A DNA stretch of 64,000 bases from Aliivibrio wodanis. Lineage in GTDB: Bacteria > Pseudomonadota > Gammaproteobacteria > Enterobacterales > Vibrionaceae. Under the pieces are notes generated by a model that did no database searches, was not told where the DNA came from, and worked only from the letters and a program-made list of their open reading frames with translations. Made by a program: the position numbers and the translations under genes. Shown piece after piece: positions 1 through 8,718 of the stretch. Where the stretch lies: the NCBI GenBank assembly GCA_000953695.1, contig LN554847.1, positions 186,001 to 250,000 on the forward strand. Reading direction: 5' to 3'. The stretch's first letter is position 1. Each line of letters begins with the position of its first letter.

Positions 1-1887
1 AATATGTAAAGTAGCATAATGGTTTGGGGTATTTTCTAAATCTAAAATTGGCAGTTTATTAGAGCCACAAATTGATCCAGTACAATCCCCTTTAATAGTT
101 TTATAGCTGTAATTGGTATTAATTTGCAATGTATTTATTGGCTTCCATTGAGCACTGATCTCTCCTCCGATTGTATCTTGAGAGAGAGGGTCAATAAGTT
201 GGGCATATATATCATCAATGATAGTGCCATTAGAGCCTTCTGAGCCATCAGGTACGAAGTATCTGTAGCCATCTAGACCTTGATAAGCTCTAGCATTATC
301 ATGTTGGCTGTAGAATAAACTCAAACTAAGTTGAAATTGATTACCTTGCCAGTAACGGTAACCCACTTCATAGGTATCAACTGACTCCATTTTTAGATCG
401 CGGTTGCCTAAATAATGATAAGACATCATATAGTCATAGTAATCACGGTTACCGTTAGCGTCTTCAGTATAAATACAACTACTGCAATAACTGTTTTCTT
501 GGAATTGTGTATCTAGTTCTAAGCGAGAAGGGGTAATGACAGCACGGCCCCATCCCATCCATAAACGTTGATTTTCTGTTAGCTTTTGTAAGGCGCGAAC
601 TTGTGGCTGTGAGTACCATTCCTCAGTTATATTCGCATATTGGATCCGATTACCTAATGTTATCTCTGTGGTGTCAGTAATATGAACTGCCCAATTTACA
701 TATAAACCGTAACTTTGATTTAAGAATTCATGTTCTTCGATTGTGCGGATATAAGGAGAAAAATACTGTTCTTCTTTTGTGAATGTCGCGTATTTTTCGT
801 CAATAATGCGAGCATTAGTGCCAACAGTTAAGTTACCCCAATCTTGAGTGTTAAAAGAGTATCGAGTATCTAAATCTAAGCGAGTAAAACTAGCTGGTTC
901 ATTAGTACTGTCTGATTCACTATGAGTTATCCATATTTGGCTTTCCCATTGGTCGCCATCATATTTATCATGTAAATATTGAATACCAGTAAACAACTCT
1001 TGTGAGTTCATTTCAGTGAAAAAAGAATCATAATCATTTTGATGTGATATCGTATCTAAAAAAGCAGGTGTGTACTGCAACCATTGATAGTCTTCACGCG
1101 AGCGGATACCACCAAACTGTAATGAGAGGGTATTTTGTTGGTTTTGGTAATCAGCACGCATACCAAAGCGTTCGGTTAATACTTTTAAATGACGAAGCTC
1201 ATCAAAATGAGGATCTTCATCAGTAAATGGTGAATGTTGTAATGATTCAATGTAGCCAGATAAGTGGGTATATTCATTGAGTTGACCGCTATGATGGGCT
1301 TTAAACTCTTTATAATCATAATTACCCGCTGAGGCACTAACTTGAGCTTTAGGAGCACTTTCTGCATCTTTAGTGATGATGTTAACAACACCATTTACCG
1401 CGTTTCCTCCCCACATAGTACCAACAGGACCAAGAACCACTTCGATACGATCAATATTATCTAAGCTCACCGGTAAGGTGTCCCAGTTAACGCCTGAATA
1501 CATTGGGTTAATAGCACTTCGTCCATCAACCATCACAAGTAGAGTATTGTTTTCACCTTGATTTTTACTGCGTGCAGAAACAGTCCAATCATAATCTGAA
1601 TATTTGGAGACATGTAGACCAGGAGCAAGAATGAGGATATCGGCAATAGAGCGAGCAGTAGAGCGTTCAATCTCTTTAGAGGTGATTACATGAACCGAAG
1701 CAGGTACATCTGACAAGCTTAGAGATGTTTTTGTGGCTGTAACCACTTTAGTCTCTATTAAAGAATCAAGTGGCATATTAAATAAGGCGTCTAAATCTCC
1801 CAATCCTTCATTCATGTCAGCAATTGCAAAAGGAGAGATCAAGAAACCTAAAATACAGAATAATGAAGAGCGAGAAGAAAGTGCCAT
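1..1887 (-). CDS. TonB-dependent outer membrane receptor (3' end outside the window)
   Basis: The minus-strand frame is open from an ATG at 1887 to the window edge, giving 629 residues without the C-terminus. It begins with a signal peptide (about residues 1-23, ending near FAIA). A plug domain follows: VVTATKTSLSLSDVPASVHV, then an APGLHV segment, VMVDGRS, and DRIEVVLGPVGTMWGGNAVNG, the usual plug landmarks. The rest alternates polar and aromatic residues as expected of a 22-strand barrel. The family imports siderophores, haem, cobalamin or other ligands across the outer membrane using TonB energy. The substrate cannot be told from sequence; the plug resembles the BtuB/colicin-I receptor type. 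No ferric uptake regulator box was identified upstream. Confidence 0.93.
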   Translation of the reverse strand, partial: MALSSRSSLFCILGFLISPFAIADMNEGLGDLDALFNMPLDSLIETKVVTATKTSLSLSDVPASVHVITSKEIERSTARSIADILILAPGLHVSKYSDYDWTVSARSKNQGENNTLLVMVDGRSAINPMYSGVNWDTLPVSLDNIDRIEVVLGPVGTMWGGNAVNGVVNIITKDAESAPKAQVSASAGNYDYKEFKAHHSGQLNEYTHLSGYIESLQHSPFTDEDPHFDELRHLKVLTERFGMRADYQNQQNTLSLQFGGIRSREDYQWLQYTPAFLDTISHQNDYDSFFTEMNSQELFTGIQYLHDKYDGDQWESQIWITHSESDSTNEPASFTRLDLDTRYSFNTQDWGNLTVGTNARIIDEKYATFTKEEQYFSPYIRTIEEHEFLNQSYGLYVNWAVHITDTTEITLGNRIQYANITEEWYSQPQVRALQKLTENQRLWMGWGRAVITPSRLELDTQFQENSYCSSCIYTEDANGNRDYYDYMMSYHYLGNRDLKMESVDTYEVGYRYWQGNQFQLSLSLFYSQHDNARAYQGLDGYRYFVPDGSEGSNGTIIDDIYAQLIDPLSQDTIGGEISAQWKPINTLQINTNYSYKTIKGDCTGSICGSNKLPILDLENTPNHYATLHI

Positions 1888-2040
1888 TACAATTAGCTCA
1901 ATACATAATTTATTTAAAAGTAAACAACCATTATTGATATTTTGTACTAGTTCTCGTATTTAAGATATTTATTGGAAATTAGTTTAGACAAATAGCATGG
2001 ATTCCATGTAATTTATTTCTCTTTATCGGCACGGTGTTTT

Positions 2041-2499
2041 CTAATTACCTATCTTACCAACGACAACATCTTCTACTTTACTATTTAAAAATAAATTCCT
2101 GATAATAATCGGGTTAATAGCACTTAATGATGCAGATACTCCGGGCCATCCATTCTTGTGTGCCGCAAGTTCAACATAAGCAACATTTTTTCTAATTTTA
2201 AAGTGTGTTACTCGGCCAGAGGTTTTATGGCTTTGGGGTAATATTTCTTTAGCGCTTTGCTCTGCGAGAGTTTTAAATGAAGATTTGTCAATGCACTTAC
2301 TCACAAATTCAACAGTATTAAGAGGGTTTTCCCCTCCCTCTTGTGAGAATTTTGCCATCAAGTTTCGATAACTTGGAATATCTTTAGGTAATGAAAGTAG
2401 GTATTGTTGGCTATTGCATACTGTTGGTTCTATGTTTTTATCAATCTGGCAACCTCCAAGTAGAATTATAGATAATAGTAAAGGAAGTATGATTTTCAT
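2041..2499 (-). CDS. Small lipoprotein of unknown function
   Basis: 152 residues. The N-terminus (MKIILPLLLSIILLGGC) is a clear lipoprotein signal with the lipobox LLGG|C, so Cys17 should be lipidated and the protein anchored in the envelope. The mature part has two further Cys residues (in TVCNSQ and SKCIDK) that could form a disulfide. I do not recognise the family. The start at 2499 has an AGAG-like ribosome site about 8 bases upstream. It lies between the TonB receptor gene and a GGDEF gene, all on the minus strand, but gaps of about 150 bases on each side argue against a tight operon. Confidence 0.75.
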   Translation of the reverse strand: MKIILPLLLSIILLGGCQIDKNIEPTVCNSQQYLLSLPKDIPSYRNLMAKFSQEGGENPLNTVEFVSKCIDKSSFKTLAEQSAKEILPQSHKTSGRVTHFKIRKNVAYVELAAHKNGWPGVSASLSAINPIIIRNLFLNSKVEDVVVGKIGN

Positions 2500-2596
2500 A
2501 ACGTATGCTCTAGCTGAACTTTATTGATAGAATTCTCACTATACAGGGTTTAGTTAGCTTAAGTTGTCTCTATTTTAATAAAAATGCAATAAAGAT

Positions 2597-2642
2597 CACG
2601 GAAACTCTTAGTGAAAAGTGCTGAGACACCCTAGTTTCCGTG
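2597..2642 (-). terminator. Likely terminator of the GGDEF gene
   Basis: A 10-base inverted repeat, CACGGAAACT (2597-2606) and AGTTTCCGTG (2633-2642), lies just beyond the stop codon of the minus-strand gene at 2649. A T-rich run follows in the minus direction. The 26-base loop is long, so this is only a probable intrinsic terminator. Confidence 0.5.
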
Positions 2643-2648
2643 TTGATA

Positions 2649-4775
2649 TTAAGAGCTAACTAAAGAGTAGTGATTGCGTCCTGCAGCTTTTACTTTATAC
2701 AGTTGTTCATCTGCAATGTGATTAAGCTGATTAAAGTCAGTAATAATAGAGTTTTCATCTAATCGAGTATTAACACCTCCAATCGACAAGCTTAGGCGAT
2801 CTGAGTAGCGTGACTTAGGGCTACTTAAATTACAGGAGTGTAATTCATTACGTAATTGAACAATCTTTTTTTCAACTTCTTCATCATTTTGATCAAAGGC
2901 GATAATTAAAAATTCATCGCCACCATATCGAAATAAATAATCATTAGTATGATAAAACGCAATTTGCATTAAACGGCTGATCGTTTTTAAGGCCTCATCA
3001 CCTTGAAGGTGGCCGTGTGCATCGTTATACATCTTATAATCATCAAGATCTAACATTAGAATAGCGAGATGCTTATGCTCTTTAGATGCTCGTTCGATTA
3101 ATTTTGGAGCAATACTATCAAGCTGATAACGGTTATATAAACCAGTTAAAGGCTCTGTTTTTGATAAGAGGTCTAAAATATCATTAGCATTTTGTAACCG
3201 TTGTCTTTGCTTTTGATTTTCTAGTGAAACGGCAATAAAGCTGGCTAAGTGCTCAATTAATTGACGATGGTGTTGCTGATATTGATTAGCGGCGTGATGT
3301 TGAACTGATAACATGCCTAATACATCATCTTTAAGTATAATTGGTGTCAGAATAATGGAGTGAACTGCTCGACTATTTTGTCGTATGACTAAGTCTTTCT
3401 CTTTACGTTGTTCATTATCAACAAAGGGAGCGAGAGCATCATTATTAACTGTATTAAGATGAACCGTGGCTCGGTGCTTGATGACATAAGTACCAACCGT
3501 TTTATGCTGTTGGCAATTGATTGTTAAATGAGGTACGAGTCCATTAGCATCAACAAAATAGCGATAGTTTAAGTCGTGTGTTTCTTTATCATATAAAGCA
3601 ATACCAAATTCAAATGTAGGTAAAATAGTATTAATTTTGGTTAAAATATCACAAAGAGAGGCATCTAAATTGGTTGTTGTTGCGATATATTGACCAATTT
3701 CGGTGATAGAGTCCATATGCTCTTGTATATCGCTTAAAACTTGTTGTTGCTGGTTGTCCTGAATCGCATCTACATTCTGAATTAAGGTTTTGTTTTGTTG
3801 TAATTTGCATTCATTTAAGCAACGTTCTGCTTTTTGTAGATGTTGTTTCTGATGTGCAATAAGTAAAGACCATTGCTGTTTTTTTTCATATATCTTAGCA
3901 AGCACTTGTGCATAGGTACTATAAAAACCGTAATTGTTTTCGGCATCTACTTTAGTCTCTAACTGCTTACATAAGCTTAATGCTTCATCATCGTGATCAA
4001 TATGTTCAAGGTATTTAGCAAGGAACACACAGTTTTCTAGCCTATTATGTTTATCATGAATATTGGCATAAATTACTTCTGCTTTTTCAAAATAATTAAT
4101 GACCTTTTCTTTATTAGCGTCTGGTTGTCTTGCCATAACCTGAGCTAAATAACCATATGAGAGAGCAAGAATACGTTCGTTACCTTTTTCTTTGGCTATG
4201 CTTTTTGCTTGATGGATGTGATAAATGGCCTCATTAAATTGCGAGAGGTGGCCATAGGCATAACCTAAATTGAGTAATGAGATAGCTTTATTAAGTATAT
4301 TATTAGCATTTTGTGAAGCTTGAATTCCTTGAGATGCGTACTCAATTGCTTGGCTATAACGCTCTAAGCATAAATACATATCACTGATATTACAGTAAAT
4401 AAGAGATCGAACATTGTCATCAAGTAAATGAATATTCTCTAATATTTCTTTATAAAGAGCATAGGCCGCGGTGTAGTTCTCGGCATCAATATAGATAGAG
4501 GCTAAAAGCCCATTAGTATAAACCCGTAATTGTATTTCATCGTGAGTTAAAGATGATAAACAAGCTTTATAGGCTTCGATCGCATTATCTATCAGATCAT
4601 GACGATCATAGGTATAAGCGGTTAAAATTAATTCAATAGATGTAGGGCAAGTGTAGCGATGATCTTGACAGATGCGTTCTACTTTTTGTTTTACTTTTTC
4701 TAATCCAGACAAGCCCGGATAGTTTTGCATTCTAGTTATTATTCCCATTAATTGAGAATAAACATTATCACTCAT
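2649..4775 (-). CDS. TPR-GAF-GGDEF diguanylate cyclase
   Basis: 708 residues with no signal peptide or membrane segment, so probably cytoplasmic. Residues ~1-330 are tetratricopeptide-like helical repeats (for example the stretch with AYALYKEILENI and SQAIEYASQGIQ). A GAF-like domain spans ~350-515, followed by a short coiled linker and a GGDEF domain at ~540-705. The signature RYGGDEF is intact (GGDEF at 618-622) and the metal/substrate segment MLDLDDYKMYND is present, so it should make c-di-GMP from two GTP. The position of the RxxD inhibitory site reads HTND, so product inhibition through that site is unlikely. It is transcribed divergently from hnoX with 218 bases between them. Two proteins of the same architecture are encoded at 29399-31501 and 43019-45118. 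Confidence 0.93.
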   Translation of the reverse strand: MSDNVYSQLMGIITRMQNYPGLSGLEKVKQKVERICQDHRYTCPTSIELILTAYTYDRHDLIDNAIEAYKACLSSLTHDEIQLRVYTNGLLASIYIDAENYTAAYALYKEILENIHLLDDNVRSLIYCNISDMYLCLERYSQAIEYASQGIQASQNANNILNKAISLLNLGYAYGHLSQFNEAIYHIHQAKSIAKEKGNERILALSYGYLAQVMARQPDANKEKVINYFEKAEVIYANIHDKHNRLENCVFLAKYLEHIDHDDEALSLCKQLETKVDAENNYGFYSTYAQVLAKIYEKKQQWSLLIAHQKQHLQKAERCLNECKLQQNKTLIQNVDAIQDNQQQQVLSDIQEHMDSITEIGQYIATTTNLDASLCDILTKINTILPTFEFGIALYDKETHDLNYRYFVDANGLVPHLTINCQQHKTVGTYVIKHRATVHLNTVNNDALAPFVDNEQRKEKDLVIRQNSRAVHSIILTPIILKDDVLGMLSVQHHAANQYQQHHRQLIEHLASFIAVSLENQKQRQRLQNANDILDLLSKTEPLTGLYNRYQLDSIAPKLIERASKEHKHLAILMLDLDDYKMYNDAHGHLQGDEALKTISRLMQIAFYHTNDYLFRYGGDEFLIIAFDQNDEEVEKKIVQLRNELHSCNLSSPKSRYSDRLSLSIGGVNTRLDENSIITDFNQLNHIADEQLYKVKAAGRNHYSLVSS

Positions 4776-4979
4776 ATAGTGCCCTCAGATATTGATTCAT
4801 TATTTTAGCGGGATAACTACCTGATATCAAACGGTCACATTGCTATATGAGTCAATTTGCAAATGAAGGTGAGTGTTTTCTCACCAATAACCGTTATTAT
4901 CGAATTGATGGCAAAAAGTCTGTAGTAAAAATGTCTTTATTGGCTTTTTCTACCTAAACTTTAAGTCTAGGGAAAGTAA

Positions 4980-4993
4980 GTAAAGGAATGAGT
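4980..4993 (+). promoter_or_regulatory. Ribosome binding site deciding the hnoX start
   Basis: AAGGA at 4983-4987 abuts the first in-frame ATG (4988) but sits about six bases before the second ATG (4994). The second start also gives the canonical H-NOX N-terminus MKGIIF, so 4994 is preferred. Confidence 0.65.
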
Positions 4994-5530
4994 ATGAAAG
5001 GGATTATATTTTCAGAGTTTTTAGATCTAGTTGAAGATACTTTTGGTCTAGATGTATGCCAGAAAATGCTAGATAACAGTGGTGATGAAGGCGCTTATAC
5101 CAGAGTTGGAACCTATGACCATAAAGATCTAGTGAAGCTCATCGTATCATTAAGTAAATTAACAGGGGTAAGCATTGAGGAGTTGCAGCAGGTTTATGGC
5201 AAATCAGTATTTCAAACCCTCTATCGCAGTATGCCTAGTTTAGAAGGAAAAAGTTCGGATACATTTGATTTTATTAAGCAGGTTGAAAGTTATATCCACC
5301 TTGAAGTAAAAAAACTTTACGCGGAAGCAAGCCCTCCAAAATTCAAATTCATTTCGAATACAGAGTCAGAAATGGTCATGGATTATTTATCTGCTCGTTG
5401 TTTTTCTCATGTTTGTCTTGGCTTAATTCAAGGCTGTGCTGCTCACTTTAATGAGAGTATTGATATTCAAATGATACCCATTCAACAAGATGGCTCTCAA
5501 GTTCGCTTTACTTTGACTAAAAAGGATTGA
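4994..5530 (+). CDS. hnoX: H-NOX haem nitric oxide-binding sensor
   Basis: 178 residues from the preferred start, the normal length for a stand-alone bacterial H-NOX protein. The fold is recognisable from MKGIIFSEFLDLVEDTFG to the C-terminal half. Numbered from MKGII, His102 (in YIHLEV) is at the position of the proximal haem ligand, Pro115 is conserved, and the haem propionate motif YxSxR falls at Tyr131, Ser133, Arg135. Proteins of this family bind NO on ferrous haem and control a partner kinase or cyclase. Here the gene is followed 12 bases later by a hybrid histidine kinase, the arrangement of A. fischeri hnoX-hahK, where NO sensing affects host colonisation (established knowledge). Oxygen binding is not expected in such an operon type, but the distal pocket cannot be judged by eye. 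A Cys/His-rich segment (C136, C141, C148, H151) could bind zinc; this is a guess. Confidence 0.95.
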   Translation: MKGIIFSEFLDLVEDTFGLDVCQKMLDNSGDEGAYTRVGTYDHKDLVKLIVSLSKLTGVSIEELQQVYGKSVFQTLYRSMPSLEGKSSDTFDFIKQVESYIHLEVKKLYAEASPPKFKFISNTESEMVMDYLSARCFSHVCLGLIQGCAAHFNESIDIQMIPIQQDGSQVRFTLTKKD

Positions 5531-5542
5531 TGAGGAGATAAA

Positions 5543-7279
5543 ATGGACAATGAGAAGATGATTGAATTATTAAACCGTAAAGTGCAGCGAGAAAAATCAG
5601 CACGTAGGGCAGCAGAAGAGTTGCTTGAGAAAAAAAGTCATGAGCTTTATACCGCAAAAAAATTAGTAGAAAAGACGCTATTGATGGTGCAAGAACAAGC
5701 TGACAATGACACTGTATTATTAACGTTTAAAAGTTATCTTGATTCTATTTTATTGGATTATAGTCAGCGTTTATTACAGGAAAAACCCAGTAAACAGCTT
5801 TTGACTAAATTATTAGAGGATTTAGTCAAAATTGAGCCGATACAGGCAATATATTTATCTTCAACAGTCGTTACGCAAGAGCAAGATATTCAAATGTTTT
5901 GTGATAAAAATAAGGTTGTATTTGTCAATTTTAAGAATTTACAGAGTGGCGTGGAATGGAGTTCTGATAGCACTCAACTTGTTGTTTATCTCCATCAAAA
6001 TACTCGGAAGTGTGGGATATTACAATTTGTTTTTTCTTACGCACCTAATGTGGAATGGCATGAGACAATTGAAAAGCAATGTCAATTATTTGCTGAAATG
6101 ATCAGCGCCGCATTTAAGCAACAGCAGTTATTAGAAAATGCATTAAAAGAAAAATTGAGAGCAGAGAAATCTGAGCAAGCTACCCGAGACTTTGTGGCAA
6201 TGATTAATCATGAATTAAGAACCCCATTAAATGGATTGTTAGGTTCAGCTGACTTGATGGAAGATACAGAGATAACAGAGTATCAGCAAATATTGCTTAG
6301 TACGATTCATCAATCTGGTGAAATGCTTAGAGTGATTATTAACGATTTATTGGATTTCAGTAAAATGAGTGCTGGAATGTTGGAGTTAAAAATAGACAGT
6401 TTTGAGCCACGTTTATTATTTAATATGATAGAGAAGATCTTCTTTCTTCAAGTTGAGGAAAAAAAGTTAATATTTACCCTTAATATTGATGATGCAATTC
6501 CCTTACGGTTACAAGGAGATGTAGATAGAATTCAGCAGATATTGGTGAACCTAATAGGCAATGCTATTAAGTTTACGGAGAAAGGAAGCATAACGCTCAC
6601 GACCTCTTGGAAAGAAAGCACTCTAGAATTTGTCGTTTCTGATACTGGGTGTGGGATCCCTATAGATAAACAATCGAGCTTGTTTGATCCTTTTGTACAG
6701 GTTGATAATTCAAGCCAGAGGCAGTTTGAAGGGACAGGGCTAGGTTTATCTATCTGTAAGTTTTTAGTAAAAGAAATGCAAGGAAGGTTAAGTGTTAAAA
6801 GTGAAGAAGGGGAAGGTTGTGAATTTACAGTTTGTATCCCTTTGAGCTCGGAATATAAGAAAAGCGAAGAAATAATAAATGCTTATATTGATTTTCCTAT
6901 TGAGCAATTATCGGTACTTGCTGTTGAAGACATTAAAATGAATCGAGTTATCTTAAAAATGATGTTGGCAAAGTTGGGAGTTAGTCCTGATTTTGCTGAA
7001 AACGGGCTACAAGCTTTGAAGTATTTAGAAAAAAACACCGTCGATATTATTTTAATGGACTGTCGTATGCCGATTCTTGATGGTTTTGAGACAACGAAGC
7101 GATTGCGAGAGAAAGGGTATAGTAAACCGATTTTAGCCTTAACTGCTGGGACAACCTCTATAGAGGTGGAGGCCTGTATTAATGCCGGAATGGATGATAC
7201 GTTGAATAAACCTTATAAAGCAGAAGAATTAGAGTTAATGTTAAAAGTATGGGGCGCTCAAGCTGCATCATTAAATTAA
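5543..7279 (+). CDS. hahK: H-NOX-associated hybrid histidine kinase
   Basis: 578 residues, soluble. An N-terminal coiled coil (~1-50) leads to a sensory region (~50-205). The dimerisation/phosphoacceptor helix contains INHELRTPLN with His223. The ATPase domain has the N box (VNLIGNAIKFTEKG), G1 (DTGCGIP) and G2 (GTGLGLSICK). A C-terminal receiver domain (~455-575) has VEDIKMNR, the phospho-acceptor Asp506 in LMDCRMP, and the conserved Lys in NKPY. It starts 12 bases after hnoX with a strong GAGGAG ribosome site, so the two are co-transcribed. In the known systems NO-loaded H-NOX inhibits kinase activity. The phosphotransfer protein and output regulator are not encoded nearby, so the signal must leave this locus. 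Confidence 0.94.
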   Translation: MDNEKMIELLNRKVQREKSARRAAEELLEKKSHELYTAKKLVEKTLLMVQEQADNDTVLLTFKSYLDSILLDYSQRLLQEKPSKQLLTKLLEDLVKIEPIQAIYLSSTVVTQEQDIQMFCDKNKVVFVNFKNLQSGVEWSSDSTQLVVYLHQNTRKCGILQFVFSYAPNVEWHETIEKQCQLFAEMISAAFKQQQLLENALKEKLRAEKSEQATRDFVAMINHELRTPLNGLLGSADLMEDTEITEYQQILLSTIHQSGEMLRVIINDLLDFSKMSAGMLELKIDSFEPRLLFNMIEKIFFLQVEEKKLIFTLNIDDAIPLRLQGDVDRIQQILVNLIGNAIKFTEKGSITLTTSWKESTLEFVVSDTGCGIPIDKQSSLFDPFVQVDNSSQRQFEGTGLGLSICKFLVKEMQGRLSVKSEEGEGCEFTVCIPLSSEYKKSEEIINAYIDFPIEQLSVLAVEDIKMNRVILKMMLAKLGVSPDFAENGLQALKYLEKNTVDIILMDCRMPILDGFETTKRLREKGYSKPILALTAGTTSIEVEACINAGMDDTLNKPYKAEELELMLKVWGAQAASLN

Positions 7280-7383
7280 CAGTATGATAACTTTTCCTAA
7301 TCGAGAGAGTTCCATTTTTTAGTATGCTATTTTGTTGTTATTGAGGTTTTTATAAGTAAAATTGATATTGGACTGGATAAAAT

Positions 7384-8319
7384 ATGATTTGTGATTATTA
7401 CTTAGTAAATCAGACACTTTCTTCTTTACCTGAGCCGTCCTTTCTCTTAGATATTAATGGTCGGTATATTCAAATATGGGGCGGAAAAGATCGCAAGCTT
7501 CATCATAATCTACAACGTATGGTTGGGTTAACTAACTATGACATTTTTGATGAAAAATTAGCAAATCGATTCATGGATGTCATAAAAGAAGTATCTAGAA
7601 CAAAAATACCACAAACAATAGAGTACTCAATTAACCCGAGTGATGTTTATTTGCTTTCAGGTACTGATGGCCCAAATGAATTGCAATATTTTAGTAGTTT
7701 TATAACCCCTTTTAATGATGAAGAAAAAGTGTTGTGGTCAGTACGAAATATCACTGAATTAAAATTAAATTTAATTAAGTTAGAAGAACAAGCTGAGCAA
7801 TTAGAAAAACTTACGAATCTTGATCACCTCACTCAAGTTTATAATCGTTATGCTTTAGAGTTACAGCTACCTAATGCACTATTAATAGCAAAGCAAGATT
7901 ATGCAAGCGTAGCGCTTTTTATGATTGATATTGATTACTTTAAACAGTTGAATGATTGCTATGGTCATGTTTATGGTGATCAAGCATTAGTTGCCGTTTC
8001 TCAGTGTTTAAAGACAATTATTGGTAATAAAGGGAAATGCTTTCGATATGGAGGTGATGAGTTTTTATTGTTTATTACACATTCTTCACTAGAAGAAATA
8101 AAGCAGATTGCTAATGAAATACAAAATGGGATTGCAGAATTATTATTAGAAAATAGTCGTTCGCCTTTAAAGGGGAAACTTACCATTACTATTGGCATTG
8201 AATATAAAGAGAGAGTTGAAATGCACTGGACGTTGGAAGATTTAGTACAATTTGCAGATAAAGCATTATTTACTGCCAAGAGTAATAACAGAAATACGAT
8301 TAAATTGAATATACACTAA
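7384..8319 (+). CDS. PAS-GGDEF diguanylate cyclase
   Basis: 311 residues, soluble. Residues ~10-130 form a PAS-like sensor (SLPEPSFLLDINGRYIQIWG, with the usual beta-strand pattern). A short coiled linker (~130-148) joins it to a GGDEF domain with NLDHLTQVYNRYALE, MIDIDYFKQLND and an intact RYGGDEF (GGDEF at 223-227). The RxxD inhibitory site is absent (GNKG at that position). It lies 104 bases after hahK in the same direction; it may be read through from the hnoX promoter or have its own. Its position suggests, without proving, a link between NO sensing and c-di-GMP. Confidence 0.92.
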   Translation: MICDYYLVNQTLSSLPEPSFLLDINGRYIQIWGGKDRKLHHNLQRMVGLTNYDIFDEKLANRFMDVIKEVSRTKIPQTIEYSINPSDVYLLSGTDGPNELQYFSSFITPFNDEEKVLWSVRNITELKLNLIKLEEQAEQLEKLTNLDHLTQVYNRYALELQLPNALLIAKQDYASVALFMIDIDYFKQLNDCYGHVYGDQALVAVSQCLKTIIGNKGKCFRYGGDEFLLFITHSSLEEIKQIANEIQNGIAELLLENSRSPLKGKLTITIGIEYKERVEMHWTLEDLVQFADKALFTAKSNNRNTIKLNIH

Positions 8320-8718
8320 TAACGTCTCTGGTTTTATTTCTCAATATAATGAATATTTGAAGGATTATTATATTTATTGAGCCCTTTCCACTTTCCTTGA
8401 TATAGTATCAATACTTCATGTTATATTTATTTTGATTTTTAATATCTAATTTAGCATGGCGTATTATATTACCTTTTGATTTTTGTAATAATTTTAAGCT
8501 ATCGTTTTGTATATTTTTATTTTTATTTAAAATTTTATGCAATGATGGTTTGTATATTTAATTTCAGCTGTTTTTTAATTAAAAATATAATTTTGCATAC
8601 CTATTATGTGAAACAATGTCACAAAATAGAATCTATGCTATTTATTTTTAGAGTCTTTATTCTATTATTTATTTGCTTGATATTACTCAGGCTAATAATA
8701 ATAAGGATGTATATAATT
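8320..8718. other. AT-rich intergenic leader before the protease gene
   Basis: About 400 bases of strongly AT-rich DNA. An open frame starting with TTG at 8476 runs through it into the protease, but its translation is a low-complexity Phe/Ile/Leu-rich string and it has no ribosome site, so it is treated as non-coding. It should hold the protease promoter; no convincing -35/-10 pair stands out. Confidence 0.5.

Noticed and set aside
4776-4993. NO-responsive operator (NsrR or NorR type) before hnoX
   Set aside because: No dyad of sufficient quality could be seen in the divergent region.
8476-8718. N-terminal extension of the protease frame starting with TTG
   Set aside because: It codes for a low-complexity Phe/Ile/Leu string without a ribosome site; the ATG at 8719 gives a proper signal peptide.
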